A stretch of 45,790 bases of DNA from Planctomycetota bacterium (GTDB taxonomy: Bacteria; Planctomycetota; MHYJ01; JACPRB01). The notes beneath the pieces are model-generated. The model did not search any database. It was given only the letters and a program-made list of their open reading frames with translations, and was not told where the DNA came from. Shown here piece after piece: positions 17,856 through 25,295 of the stretch (positions within the stretch are counted from its first letter, which is position 1; the number at the start of each line of letters is the position of its first letter). The DNA lies in contig JACQVR010000051.1 in the NCBI GenBank assembly GCA_016209705.1, positions 1 through 45,790 on the forward strand, written 5' to 3'. Made by a program: the position numbers and the translations under genes.

Positions 17856-19223
17856 ATGAGCGACATCGATGCCCTGTTCAAGCGCGCAGAAGAAGCGTTT
17901 CAGCGGAAGAACTTCGACTACGCGCGCGATCTGTTCCTGAACATCCTGACGCTGGATCCCAACCACGAGAAGGCCCGGGAATCCCTGTATGCCACGTGCG
18001 TCAAGAAGCACCAGGAAACCGGCGGTCCCGGCAAGCTCAAGCTGACGCTCATGCAGGGCAAGATCCACATGGAACTGGCCGCGGCCAAGTCCAACTTCGC
18101 GAAGAAGATGGAACTGGCCCAGAAGTACCTGTGCGAGGACCCCCAGAACAGCAAAGTGCGCACGACGCTGGCCGAATGCCTGAAGTCGCAAGGCCTGTGG
18201 AACGGCGCGGCGGCGGAGGCCAGATTGGCGACGGCGGCGGATCACAAGAATCTCCAGGCCGCGAAAATTCTGGTCGAATCGCTGGTCAAGCTGGATCGCA
18301 TCACCGACGCTCAGAAGCATCTCGAGAAGATTTCGATCTTCGTTCAGGATGACCGCGATCTCATGAAGCTCCAGCGCGACCTAGCCGCCAAGCAGACCAT
18401 GTCGAAAGGCTTCGAGGACGCCGCCGCCAGTAAGGAAGGCTATCGCGGCGTGCTCAAGGACAGCGACAAGGCGGCCGAACTGGAACGCGCCCAGCGCATG
18501 GTCGTGACGGAAGAGGATCTTCAGCGGCTGGTGAAGCTGCTTCAGGCGGCGATGGAAGACAACCCCGCGGACGCCAGCCTGCCCAAGCGCATCGGCGACC
18601 TCTATTTCGAAAAGAAGAAGGACTTCGCCGAGGCGCGTGAATGGTATCGCAAGGCGAGCCAGCTCGCGCCGCACGACTCCGTCCTCAAGGACAAGGTCGA
18701 CGACTGCTCCGTCCGCATCCTGGATACCGAAATCGACGCGGCCGCCAAGACCGGGAATCCCAAGCTGGCAGAAATGAAGGTCAATCGCCTGAAATTCCTC
18801 ATGCAGTCCTTCGAGCGGCGCGTGGAAGATCGACCCACGGACATGTCGCTCCGGTTCGAGTTGGGGAAGGTCTACTATGTGGTGGGCTTGCTCGACAGGG
18901 CCATCGGCGAGTTCCAGCAGTCGGTCAAGGACCCGAAGCGCAAGCGGGACTCCCACATCTATCTCGGCATGGGCTTCCAAAAGAAGAGGTTGTACGACAT
19001 GGCGGATACGCAGTACCGGAAAGCCGAGGAAGAAGGCGGAAGCGTGCTCACCCAGGCGACGCTTCTGAGCATCTGGTACAACCGCGCGATCTGCCTGGCG
19101 GAAGCCGGAAAGACCTCGGACGCGGTCGAGCTGGGCAAGAAGATCATGGAGCAAGACATCAGCTACCGGGATGTCTCCCAGCTCGTCGAGAAGTGGTCCG
19201 CCAACGGGGCGAAGCAGGCGTAG
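17856..19223 (+). CDS. Tetratricopeptide-repeat protein, unknown function
   Basis: A 455-residue soluble protein built of helical repeats. TPR-like units are visible at the start (LFKRAEEAFQRKNFDYARDL with ILTLDPNHEKA, residues 7-43), in the middle (RIGDLYFEKKKDFAEAREWY then SQLAPHDS) and near the end (ELGKVYYVVGLLDRAIGEFQ, then YLGMGFQKKRLYDMADTQYR). It is Lys- and Asp-rich with no signal peptide or membrane segment, so it is probably cytoplasmic and a protein-binding scaffold. The ATG at 17856 is chosen because the frame upstream runs through the promoter. Divergent from def. I cannot name a partner. Confidence 0.8.
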   Translation: MSDIDALFKRAEEAFQRKNFDYARDLFLNILTLDPNHEKARESLYATCVKKHQETGGPGKLKLTLMQGKIHMELAAAKSNFAKKMELAQKYLCEDPQNSKVRTTLAECLKSQGLWNGAAAEARLATAADHKNLQAAKILVESLVKLDRITDAQKHLEKISIFVQDDRDLMKLQRDLAAKQTMSKGFEDAAASKEGYRGVLKDSDKAAELERAQRMVVTEEDLQRLVKLLQAAMEDNPADASLPKRIGDLYFEKKKDFAEAREWYRKASQLAPHDSVLKDKVDDCSVRILDTEIDAAAKTGNPKLAEMKVNRLKFLMQSFERRVEDRPTDMSLRFELGKVYYVVGLLDRAIGEFQQSVKDPKRKRDSHIYLGMGFQKKRLYDMADTQYRKAEEEGGSVLTQATLLSIWYNRAICLAEAGKTSDAVELGKKIMEQDISYRDVSQLVEKWSANGAKQA

Positions 19224-19335
19224 CGTCCCGAGTCCTGAGTCGCACAGCCGGAGTTGGCAATTCCATCGCAAGAACTTCTCCACCGTAGCCTGGATTTCGT
19301 TCATCCCGCTTGATCGACGCATGGCGGCGAGAAGT

Positions 19336-19503
19336 CTATTTATCGCCCGAAATGTCCCACATCATGGCTGTTGAGTCGACGTGCTCGGAAGCAAGCTTGC
19401 GACCATCCCGAGAAAACGCCAGCGAGAACGCGGCCGCATCGGCTCAATAGGCGCGAGGAGGTTTATCTTCATTCATATCCCATACTTGAATGGAGCCAAT
19501 GTG
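19336..19503 (-). pseudogene. WD40-repeat remnant with an in-frame stop
   Basis: Minus-strand translation through 19503-19336 gives two WD40 units in one frame: a strand ending GSIQVWDMNEDK, then an in-frame TGA (near 19445), then FSLAFSRDGRKLASEHVDS and MMWDISGDK followed by TAG at 19338-19336. AFSxDG, LAS and the VWD/MWD ends are the hallmark of WD40 blades. No start codon or further blades are readable upstream, so this is the decayed 3' end of a larger gene. It lies between the TPR gene and the HEAT gene, on the same strand as the HEAT gene. The rest of this 303-bp gap holds only a pair of GAGTC words after the TPR stop. Confidence 0.7.
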
Positions 19504-19526
19504 GTAAGTCGTTCATAATACACACG

Positions 19527-20399
19527 CTATTTCAATTCTCTTGGGATATCGCTTGCGAACCATACTCTCCAATGATCCACAGCGGCCTCGCGGCTCATGA
19601 CCCGGACGACGCCCTCCGCCTCCACGATGAACGAAAGTCGATCGTGAGCAGGAAGGTGTCTCAGGGCCCGTTCCAACGTCGCCAGCCCGGGAGTCACTCG
19701 AATGCGCCTTTGAAAAGTGAACCCATCAGACAAGTCTTCAACGATGAATATAATGCCGGTCTGCTTGCCCCACGCCCGGAGAATCTCGGCCAAGCAGCCT
19801 TTGTACATGCCGGGTTCGACATGGGCGCAGGAAAGCTTCTCGAATGCGCGGGGTTCCGCATACCCATTCAGCAACCACCGGAGTTCCCAACTCGTCAAGA
19901 CCTTGCCTGTGAGATCCGTCCATTCGAGAAGCGCGCTAGCCCGCAATCGGGCCAGAGCGATGGCAACCTCCTGGCGCGTCGAAGGATCGAGATCGTCGAG
20001 CAGCGGCATCAGATGCGGGATGGCTTCCCGGCGCCCGATGTTCCCCAAGGCCCGAATCGCATCGACCCGAAGGCACATGTCCGTCAGGAATCTTTGGATC
20101 CTTGGAAAAGCTTCGCCATGGCGCAGACTTCCCAGAGCTTCCAGCGCGGCACGCCGCACCTCGATATCTTTGTCGTCGAGCATGTCCACGACTCTTGCCG
20201 CGCTTTCGAACGCGCCGGCGCGCGCCAAACCTTCAAGCGACATCATCCGGATATGATCGACCGGATCGGTCAGACCGCTCTCCAAGGCGCTGATCGAGGT
20301 GCGCTTCCCGAAATGGACAAGAGCCTTAAAAGTATCGTAGCGGCCGGCGCGGGCGCCGGACTTGACTAGCTTTACGAGCACCGGCTCCAACTCCATCAT
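19527..20399 (-). CDS. HEAT-repeat protein with a C-terminal STN/secretin-like segment
   Basis: A 290-residue protein. Residues about 20-150 hold three to four HEAT repeats: LTDPVDHIRMMSLEGLARAG, LDDKDIEVRRAALEALGSL, DMCLRVDAIRALGNIG and LDPSTRQEVAIALARL. The C-terminal part (about 205-280) has LAEILRAWGKQTGIIFIVED, then ATLERALRHLP, LSFIVEAEGVVRV, which resembles the short STN-like domain found in secretins and in some planctomycete proteins. There is no signal peptide. Start choice: a TTG at 20411 is possible, but the ATG at 20399 lies 10 bases after a TATTTT box and suits the leaderless pattern seen at other genes here. Divergent from rpsT across a 10-bp palindrome. Function unknown. Confidence 0.72.
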   Translation of the reverse strand: MMELEPVLVKLVKSGARAGRYDTFKALVHFGKRTSISALESGLTDPVDHIRMMSLEGLARAGAFESAARVVDMLDDKDIEVRRAALEALGSLRHGEAFPRIQRFLTDMCLRVDAIRALGNIGRREAIPHLMPLLDDLDPSTRQEVAIALARLRASALLEWTDLTGKVLTSWELRWLLNGYAEPRAFEKLSCAHVEPGMYKGCLAEILRAWGKQTGIIFIVEDLSDGFTFQRRIRVTPGLATLERALRHLPAHDRLSFIVEAEGVVRVMSREAAVDHWRVWFASDIPRELK

Positions 20400-20409
20400 C
20401 TCTCTTGCC

Positions 20410-20439
20410 AAAATATTCCGCGCCGCCGCGAAAGTTCAA
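20410..20439 (-). promoter_or_regulatory. Putative promoter of the HEAT gene
   Basis: On the minus strand TTGAAC (20439-20434), an 18-bp spacer and TATTTT (20415-20410); the ATG at 20399 is 10 bases further on, predicting a leader of about four bases. The -35 box touches the palindrome at 20440-20478. Confidence 0.5.
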
Positions 20440-20478
20440 TTAGAAATCGTGACATTCCATGGTCTGAGCGATTTCTAA
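20440..20478. promoter_or_regulatory. Perfect 10-bp palindrome between divergent promoters
   Basis: TTAGAAATCG at 20440-20449 and CGATTTCTAA at 20469-20478 are exact inverse copies separated by 19 bp. The pair lies between the HEAT-gene promoter and the rpsT promoter and adjoins the -35 boxes on both sides. It could bind a regulator shared by both genes, or form a hairpin. No regulator is identified. Confidence 0.4.
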
Positions 20479-20482
20479 AGGC

Positions 20483-20511
20483 TTGATTCTGCTCGCCCTT
20501 TCGACTACATT
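20483..20511 (+). promoter_or_regulatory. Putative rpsT promoter
   Basis: TTGATT (20483-20488), a 17-bp spacer and TACATT (20506-20511). The predicted start is near 20518, giving a leader of about 33 nt that includes AAGGAG at 20538-20543. Confidence 0.6.
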
Positions 20512-20550
20512 CCCGCCTCTTGGCGTGAACGATTTGGAAGGAGATCAGGC

Positions 20551-20829
20551 TTGGCCCACACGCTCAGCGGCGCTCACAACATCCGCAAGAACGAAAAGCG
20601 CCGCCTACGAAACAAGACGGTGAAATCGGCGCTGCGCACGCAGATCAAGAAAGTGATGGCCGCCGTGGAAAAGAAGGATAAGTCCGCGGCCGAAGGTGAA
20701 TTGCGCCGCGCGTACGCGCTGCTCGACCGTGCCACCCGCAAGGGAGTCATCCATTCCAACAGCGCCGGCCGCCACAAGTCGCGGCTTTCCGCCCGCATTG
20801 CCGCCCTCGCGGCCCCGGCGAACCCCTAA
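20551..20829 (+). CDS. rpsT: 30S ribosomal protein S20
   Basis: Primary 16S rRNA-binding protein of the small subunit. The 92 residues are highly basic and follow the family: AHTLSGAHNIRKNEKRRLRN at the start, VKSALRTQIKKV, then RKGVIHSNSAGRHKSRL and an Ala-rich end. The start codon is TTG at 20551, fixed by AAGGAG seven bases upstream and by family length. A rare start codon is also known for E. coli rpsT (UUG), where it takes part in autoregulation, so the TTG here may matter for control. The stop overlaps the stop of the convergent gene by four bases. Confidence 0.95.
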   Translation: MAHTLSGAHNIRKNEKRRLRNKTVKSALRTQIKKVMAAVEKKDKSAAEGELRRAYALLDRATRKGVIHSNSAGRHKSRLSARIAALAAPANP

Positions 20830-21611
20830 CGGGTCAATTGCAGAAGCCGCTCCGCCGCGGGCTCCTTCCGCGCCGACCATACGGCGGACGCCTTGGCCTT
20901 CTCCCCGAGCAGCAAATAAACCAACCCTGCGGTCAGCGACCTTCCATCCTCCGCTTTCCCCTCCACACCGGAAATGAACTTGGCCGCCTCCTTCGAGCTT
21001 CGGAACACGGCCCGCAGATCGATCGACGCCGCGATCTCAAGATCTCCCATCAAGTCGGCGGCGGAGCGGATCGCCTTGTCCGCATTCCAGCCGTCTCCGA
21101 CCGCCAGCAGGGCAAGCGCCATGTGAACCTGCGCCAAGCCATGCGACGTATCCGTCGCGACGGCCCGCTTGAAGACCGCGAGCGCCTCCGCGGGCCCCGC
21201 CGCCCGCCACGTTTCCAGCCCTTCCTTCAGGAGCGACTCCACGGCCAGCGCGTTGACGTGCGCCGCCGACGTTGGAGTGGAGCGCTCGGCGGGAAGGCGC
21301 TCCGTCCCGGAGTCGGAACGAAACAGCCCTGGATATCGAGGCCGGTAGAGACCGAAAGGATAGTACCCGTCGCCGAAGATCGGTTCGTCATAGCCAAACC
21401 ATCCCGCGCCGGGTCCCCAGTAGAGCAAGTAAACGTGCCGCACCGGCCATGGACTTGCCGCCCATGAGGCGAACCCCCAGCGTTCATACCTTCCGACCCG
21501 CTGAACTTCGGCCGTTGGAGTCCGACGCGCTCCCCACGATTCCTGAGCAATCGCCGCCGATGCCATCCAAACCACGACCGCCGCCACCAGGATCGCGCGT
21601 ACGCTCCCCAT
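20826..21611 (-). CDS. Exported protein of unknown function with a TPR-like C-terminal half
   Basis: A 261-residue protein I do not recognise. It begins with a clear signal peptide (MGSVRAILVAAVVVWMASA, cleavage probably after AIA in AAIAQES). A Trp-, Tyr- and Gly-rich segment follows (VYLLYWGPGAGWFGYDEP, then GDGYYPFGLYRPRYPG), unusual in composition. The second half (about 115-215) has Ala-rich helices such as EGLETWRAAGPAEALAVFKR and GLAQVHMALALLAVGDG that look like one to two TPR units. The ATG at 21611 has GGAGG six bases upstream; the frame further up has an Arg-rich, non-signal-like start. Probably the last gene of the unit CPBP-purB-lipoprotein-this gene. Location inferred: envelope. 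Confidence 0.68.
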   Translation of the reverse strand: MGSVRAILVAAVVVWMASAAIAQESWGARRTPTAEVQRVGRYERWGFASWAASPWPVRHVYLLYWGPGAGWFGYDEPIFGDGYYPFGLYRPRYPGLFRSDSGTERLPAERSTPTSAAHVNALAVESLLKEGLETWRAAGPAEALAVFKRAVATDTSHGLAQVHMALALLAVGDGWNADKAIRSAADLMGDLEIAASIDLRAVFRSSKEAAKFISGVEGKAEDGRSLTAGLVYLLLGEKAKASAVWSARKEPAAERLLQLTR

Positions 21612-21677
21612 AAGTCCCCTCCGTGCGAAGCTTCTATTTATTATACGCCGCCGGCGGCGCGGCCGCGGCACGGCTCC

Positions 21678-22154
21678 TCATTCCCGCTGCACCTCCGGCC
21701 GACTGGAAAACCGCAACTGGAGCGGACCGAACCACACGTCGCGGTACGGATCTCCGCCACGATAGTGATAGTAATACAGCTTCGCTTCGTCGTCGTAATA
21801 GATCGTCTCTTCCACCGCGCTGAGCCGCTCCGGAGAATCGGCCCGCAACGGAACTCTCCATAAAGGCACGTCGTCCTTGGCCCGCCGCGCATTCACGTGA
21901 TGCTCATCGAACCTGATCTCCGGAGGCATCTCCCGGCGCCCCTCGTCCAAACGGTATTGCAGCAGCCGGTACTGCCGCACGTCGGCCGTGAGGCGGGCGC
22001 GGATCTCGCTCTTGTTCGGCGGCGCGTTGAGATCCTCTTCCGTCTGGCCGAAGGATTCCAAATGAGGATCGGTCATGACGTGATCGCAGGCCGAAACCAA
22101 CGCCGGCACGGCCGCCAGCGCGAGACGAATCAAACTCGAGCGAATGCCTTCCAT
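21678..22154 (-). CDS. Small putative lipoprotein
   Basis: A 158-residue protein with a lipobox-like N-terminus: RLALAAVPALVSAC, with Cys23 as the likely lipidated residue (V-S-A-C). The mature part is polar with no family I recognise, and has a Tyr- and Asp-rich stretch (EETIYYDDEAKLYYYHYRGG). The ATG at 22154 is supported by AAGGAG eight bases before it, within the end of purB, so the gene overlaps purB by 25 bp in another frame. That overlap suggests translational coupling with an unrelated housekeeping gene. Envelope localisation is inferred from the lipobox only. Confidence 0.68.
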   Translation of the reverse strand: MEGIRSSLIRLALAAVPALVSACDHVMTDPHLESFGQTEEDLNAPPNKSEIRARLTADVRQYRLLQYRLDEGRREMPPEIRFDEHHVNARRAKDDVPLWRVPLRADSPERLSAVEETIYYDDEAKLYYYHYRGGDPYRDVWFGPLQLRFSSRPEVQRE

Positions 22155-23572
22155 CCCAGAAGCTCCTTGCGCGCCCGAAGCAGCGGCTCCACTTCCTCCG
22201 CCAGAAATTCGCGCACCTGGTCAGGCGCGCGTCCCACATAACGCTCCGCCTTCAACAACCCGTCGAGACGATCCCGGACCGCCCGAAACGCCTCATCGTT
22301 CTTAAGACGTTCCAAGAGGTCATTCTCCTTCCCCGCCATCACCCGTTCAGCCGCCGTGCGGGAGTGGGTCCGAATGCGCTCGTGCGCTTGCTGCCGGTCC
22401 CCCCCCGCTTTGACCGCCGCCATTAGAATGTCCTCCGTCGCGATGAACGGCAACTCCCGCGCGACATGGGATCGAATGACCTCCCGCTGGACGTCCGGCC
22501 GCGACGCCACTTCATGATACAGTGCCAGGATCGCGTCCACAGCCAGGAACGCTTCCGGAAGCGCGATCCGCTTGCCGGCGGAATCGTCGAGCGTCCGCTC
22601 GAACCATTGGGAGGCGGCCGTGAACGCCGCGTTTTGCGAGAGGGCGATGACCAGCCGAGCCAGCGACGTGATCCGTTCGCATTTCATCGGATTGCGCTTG
22701 TACGCCATGGCGCTCGATCCCACTTGCTCTTCGCCGAACGGCTCCAGCACCTGCCGCATTGACTGGAGAAGCCGGACGTCGTTGGCGAACTTGTGCGCCG
22801 ATTCGGCGATTCCCGAGAGCGTCGCGTGAATCTGGGCGTCCACCTTGCGCGTGTAGGTCTGGCCGCTGACCGGATACGAGCGGTCGAATCCCATCTTTTC
22901 CGCCACGGCGCGATCGAGCTCCCGGACCTTGCGGGAATCGCCCTCGAAAAGGGCCAGGAAGCTGGCCTGCGTGCCCGTCGTGCCCTTGGCGCCCAGGAAG
23001 CGCAGCGACGATCCGCGGCGCTCGACCTCCTCGAGATCCATCATCAGATCCTGGAGCCAGAGCGCGGCCCGCTTGCCCACGGTCGTGAACTGCGCGGGCT
23101 GAAAATGGGTATAGGCGACCGTCGGCTCGTCGGCCCATTCCCTCGCGAACCGGCCCAGTCCGTCGATGACGTTGACGAGCTCGCGACGCACCAGGGCCAG
23201 CGCCTCGCGGAGGATGACGAGATCGGCGTTGTCCACGACGTAGGCGCTCGTGGCGCCCAGATGGAGTATCGGTATCGCCTTGGGGCATTGCTTTCCGTAC
23301 GCGTGGATGTGCGCCATCACGTCGTGCTTGAAACGCTCCTCGAAAGCGCGCACGTCCTCGGGGTTGATGTCGTCGGCGAACTTCCTCAGTTCGTCGATCT
23401 GCTCCTCCGTGATGGGCAGTCCCAGGTCCTTTTGCGCTTCGGCCAGGGCGATCCACAAGCGCCGCCACGTCCGGAATTTCAGGTCCGGAGAAAACAGACG
23501 CAGCATGTCCGCGGTGGAGTACCGTTCCGCAAAAGGCGATACGTACACGGCGGCGTTCTTCCGTAGATTCAC
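22130..23572 (-). CDS. purB: Adenylosuccinate lyase
   Basis: Catalyses two steps of purine synthesis, releasing fumarate from SAICAR and from adenylosuccinate. The 480-residue length and sequence resemble the longer type also found in eukaryotes. The fumarase/aspartase-superfamily signature is GSSAMAYKRNPMKCERI (near residue 288), with the Ser-rich flexible loop, and the substrate regions ILHLGATSAYVVDNAD and AYTHFQPAQFTTVGKR are present. The start is GTG at 23572, overlapping the CPBP stop as GTGA, so expression is coupled. purA, the preceding step, is about 3.4 kb away on the same strand, in another unit. The pathway call is secure. Confidence 0.96.
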   Translation of the reverse strand: MNLRKNAAVYVSPFAERYSTADMLRLFSPDLKFRTWRRLWIALAEAQKDLGLPITEEQIDELRKFADDINPEDVRAFEERFKHDVMAHIHAYGKQCPKAIPILHLGATSAYVVDNADLVILREALALVRRELVNVIDGLGRFAREWADEPTVAYTHFQPAQFTTVGKRAALWLQDLMMDLEEVERRGSSLRFLGAKGTTGTQASFLALFEGDSRKVRELDRAVAEKMGFDRSYPVSGQTYTRKVDAQIHATLSGIAESAHKFANDVRLLQSMRQVLEPFGEEQVGSSAMAYKRNPMKCERITSLARLVIALSQNAAFTAASQWFERTLDDSAGKRIALPEAFLAVDAILALYHEVASRPDVQREVIRSHVARELPFIATEDILMAAVKAGGDRQQAHERIRTHSRTAAERVMAGKENDLLERLKNDEAFRAVRDRLDGLLKAERYVGRAPDQVREFLAEEVEPLLRARKELLGWKAFARV

Positions 23573-24168
23573 GGTTCACTCCAGGCGCGGTACTTGCGCG
23601 TGATCCGCCACAGGTTCACGGCGTTGACCAACGCATGCGTCACGGCGGGGGCGACGAGGTTCCCGGTCCAGGCGCGCTCCGCCGCCAGCACGATTCCCGC
23701 CGCGAGCGCGATCACCGGCCATAGGCGAAACGATCGGTTCACCGGCCAATGAATGGCCGCGAAGATCGCCGTCGACGCAACGGGTCCCATCGCTTCGTAC
23801 ATGGCGCCTCGAAAAAGAAATTCCTCCGCCGCGCCGCTGAGTACGGCCAGATACGCCACTTCCCACGCGCGCTGCTGCCCGAGAATCCACCCGAATTCCC
23901 GTTCCAGCTCGCGGGCCGCCGGGGACACCGCCACCAGCAGTGGCGTCGCCACGCAGAGCAGCGCCGCACCGCCGACACCGACCGCGATGTCCCGCGCCCA
24001 CTGGGGAGAGGCCCACAGCGCTCCCGCCGTCGTCTGGAGTCCGCGATCCACCCAGACCCACGCGGCGAAGAAGATGAAACCATAAAAGAACAGGCCGAAC
24101 AGCGGCGACACCCGCCGTTCGAGCTTGACTGCGGGCTGAATCGCGGAGGGGCGGCCCTTTTCAGTCAT
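23569..24168 (-). CDS. CPBP-family intramembrane metalloprotease (CaaX-like)
   Basis: A 199-residue membrane protein with four to six hydrophobic helices. The catalytic signature is complete: EEFLFRG (about residues 114-120), then FAAIHWP (about 137-143) and APAVTHALVNAVNL near the C-terminus, supplying the Glu, Arg and His residues of the ABI/CPBP family. Such proteins cleave membrane-tethered substrates or act in immunity or signalling; the substrate here is unknown. The gene opens the purB unit and overlaps purB by four bases. The ATG is about nine bases after the AGCTGA hairpin. No Shine-Dalgarno or separate promoter is evident, so it may rely on readthrough from phoH. Confidence 0.85.
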   Translation of the reverse strand: MTEKGRPSAIQPAVKLERRVSPLFGLFFYGFIFFAAWVWVDRGLQTTAGALWASPQWARDIAVGVGGAALLCVATPLLVAVSPAARELEREFGWILGQQRAWEVAYLAVLSGAAEEFLFRGAMYEAMGPVASTAIFAAIHWPVNRSFRLWPVIALAAGIVLAAERAWTGNLVAPAVTHALVNAVNLWRITRKYRAWSEP

Positions 24169-24177
24169 CAGTATGCG

Positions 24178-24233
24178 AGCTCTCAGCTCTCAGCTATCAG
24201 CGGCTGACGGCTGAAAGCTGAGAGCTGAAAGCT
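24178..24233. repeat. Word-hairpin of tandem AGCTGAN heptamers
   Basis: Left arm 24178-24201 is AGCTCTC, AGCTCTC, AGCTATC, AGC; right arm 24210-24233 is GCTGAAA, GCTGAGA, GCTGAAA, GCT. The arms are inverse at 22 of 24 positions with an 8-nt loop. Each arm is an in-phase tandem of 7-bp words. It begins three bases after the phoH stop and ends nine bases before the CPBP start. No U-run follows on the minus strand. Confidence 0.85.
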
Positions 24234-24236
24234 TCC

Positions 24237-25187
24237 CTACCGTCTCTTTCCCTTCCGCTCATACGCGTCCACGATGCGCTGCACGAGGGCATGGCGGACG
24301 ATGTCCGCTCCCGTGAGATAGACGAAGGACAGACCGGGAATGCCCTTGAGCAGCTCGCGCACCTCGACCAGCCCGCTCGTCTTGCCGGGAGGCAGATCGA
24401 TCTGCGTGATGTCCCCGGTCACGACGATCTTCGAGCGCCCGCCCATGCGCGTCAGGAACATCTTCATCTGATCGCTTGTGGTGTTCTGCGCTTCGTCCAG
24501 GATGATGAACGCCTCGTCCAACGTGCGGCCGCGCATGAAAGCCAGCGGAACGATCTCGACCACATCGGCATCGATCAACCGCTGGAGCTGGCCGAACTCC
24601 AGAAAGGCGTTGAGGGAGTCGTAGATGGGTCGCAGGTAAGGATTCACCTTGGCCTGGATGTCCCCCGGAAGGAAGCCCAGGCGCTCGCCGGCTTCGACGG
24701 CGGGGCGCACGAGAACCAGGCGCCGCACCGTTCCGGCCTTCAGGCACTGAACCGCCTTCGACACGGCGAGAAACGTCTTGCCCGTTCCCGCCGGGCCGAT
24801 GGAGAAGACGATGTCGTTCGCCTCCATCTCTTCCAGATATTTCCGCTGACCCTCGGACTTGGGCGCGGCTTCGGCGAAGCGGCGAAACGCGCCGGTCTGG
24901 AGGAAGGGCGACGTCCCGACCGCGTCGGTGATGCGCCGACGGGGCGCCAGGATCTGCTCCAGATCGTCCTCGCGCAGCTCGCCGCGCGCGTCCAGGATTT
25001 CGCGGATTCGCCCGAAGGCGTCGTAGGCGCCGTCCACCGCCGCGCGGCTCCCGGTGATATGAATGGAGCCGTTGCGGACATAAATCCGCGCCCCCGTCTT
25101 TTCACGGACCCGCTTCAGGTTGCGGTCGTACACGCCGAAAAGGCGCGGCGCCTCGTCCGGCGCTTCCAATCGGATCGTGCGTTCCAT
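24237..25187 (-). CDS. phoH: PhoH-family ATPase
   Basis: Cytoplasmic P-loop ATPase of the PhoH family, with putative RNA-related roles; in many bacteria it neighbours ybeY. The 316-residue protein has an N-terminal KH-like part (RLFGVYDRNLKRVREKTGA) then Walker A GPAGTGKT in VFSIGPAGTGKTFLAVSKAV, RRLVLVRPAVEAGERLGFLP, Walker B AFIILDEAQNTT and KIVVTGDITQIDLP, all hallmark PhoH motifs. The ATG at 25187 is chosen since the longer frame to 25232 starts inside the repeat at 25216-25289. ybeY is not present next to it. Spacing to cdsA is 108 bp, filled by that repeat. Confidence 0.93.
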   Translation of the reverse strand: MERTIRLEAPDEAPRLFGVYDRNLKRVREKTGARIYVRNGSIHITGSRAAVDGAYDAFGRIREILDARGELREDDLEQILAPRRRITDAVGTSPFLQTGAFRRFAEAAPKSEGQRKYLEEMEANDIVFSIGPAGTGKTFLAVSKAVQCLKAGTVRRLVLVRPAVEAGERLGFLPGDIQAKVNPYLRPIYDSLNAFLEFGQLQRLIDADVVEIVPLAFMRGRTLDEAFIILDEAQNTTSDQMKMFLTRMGGRSKIVVTGDITQIDLPPGKTSGLVEVRELLKGIPGLSFVYLTGADIVRHALVQRIVDAYERKGKRR

Positions 25188-25215
25188 CGGGAAACAAACA
25201 CCCTGCTTTTTGGAT

Positions 25216-25289
25216 GAACCGCCAAATCGCAAAAGCGCCGTCGGAAGCTGTTGCCGAATTCTCTTGGCGGTTCGGCGCTTTGGCGGTTC
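25216..25289. repeat. Word-hairpin family A, copy 2 (CGCCAAA type)
   Basis: Arms 25216-25239 and 25266-25289 match as an inverted repeat at 20 of 24 positions; both contain GAACCGCCAAA, and the right arm repeats the word GGCGGTT. The loop is 26 nt. It begins six bases after the cdsA stop and lies 28 bases before the phoH ATG, both minus strand. Confidence 0.8.
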
Positions 25290-25295
25290 AGAAAT

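Noticed and set aside
19224..19335. Two GAGTC words after the TPR stop as a word-hairpin
   Set aside because: Only two imperfect words and no inverse arm, so too weak to list.
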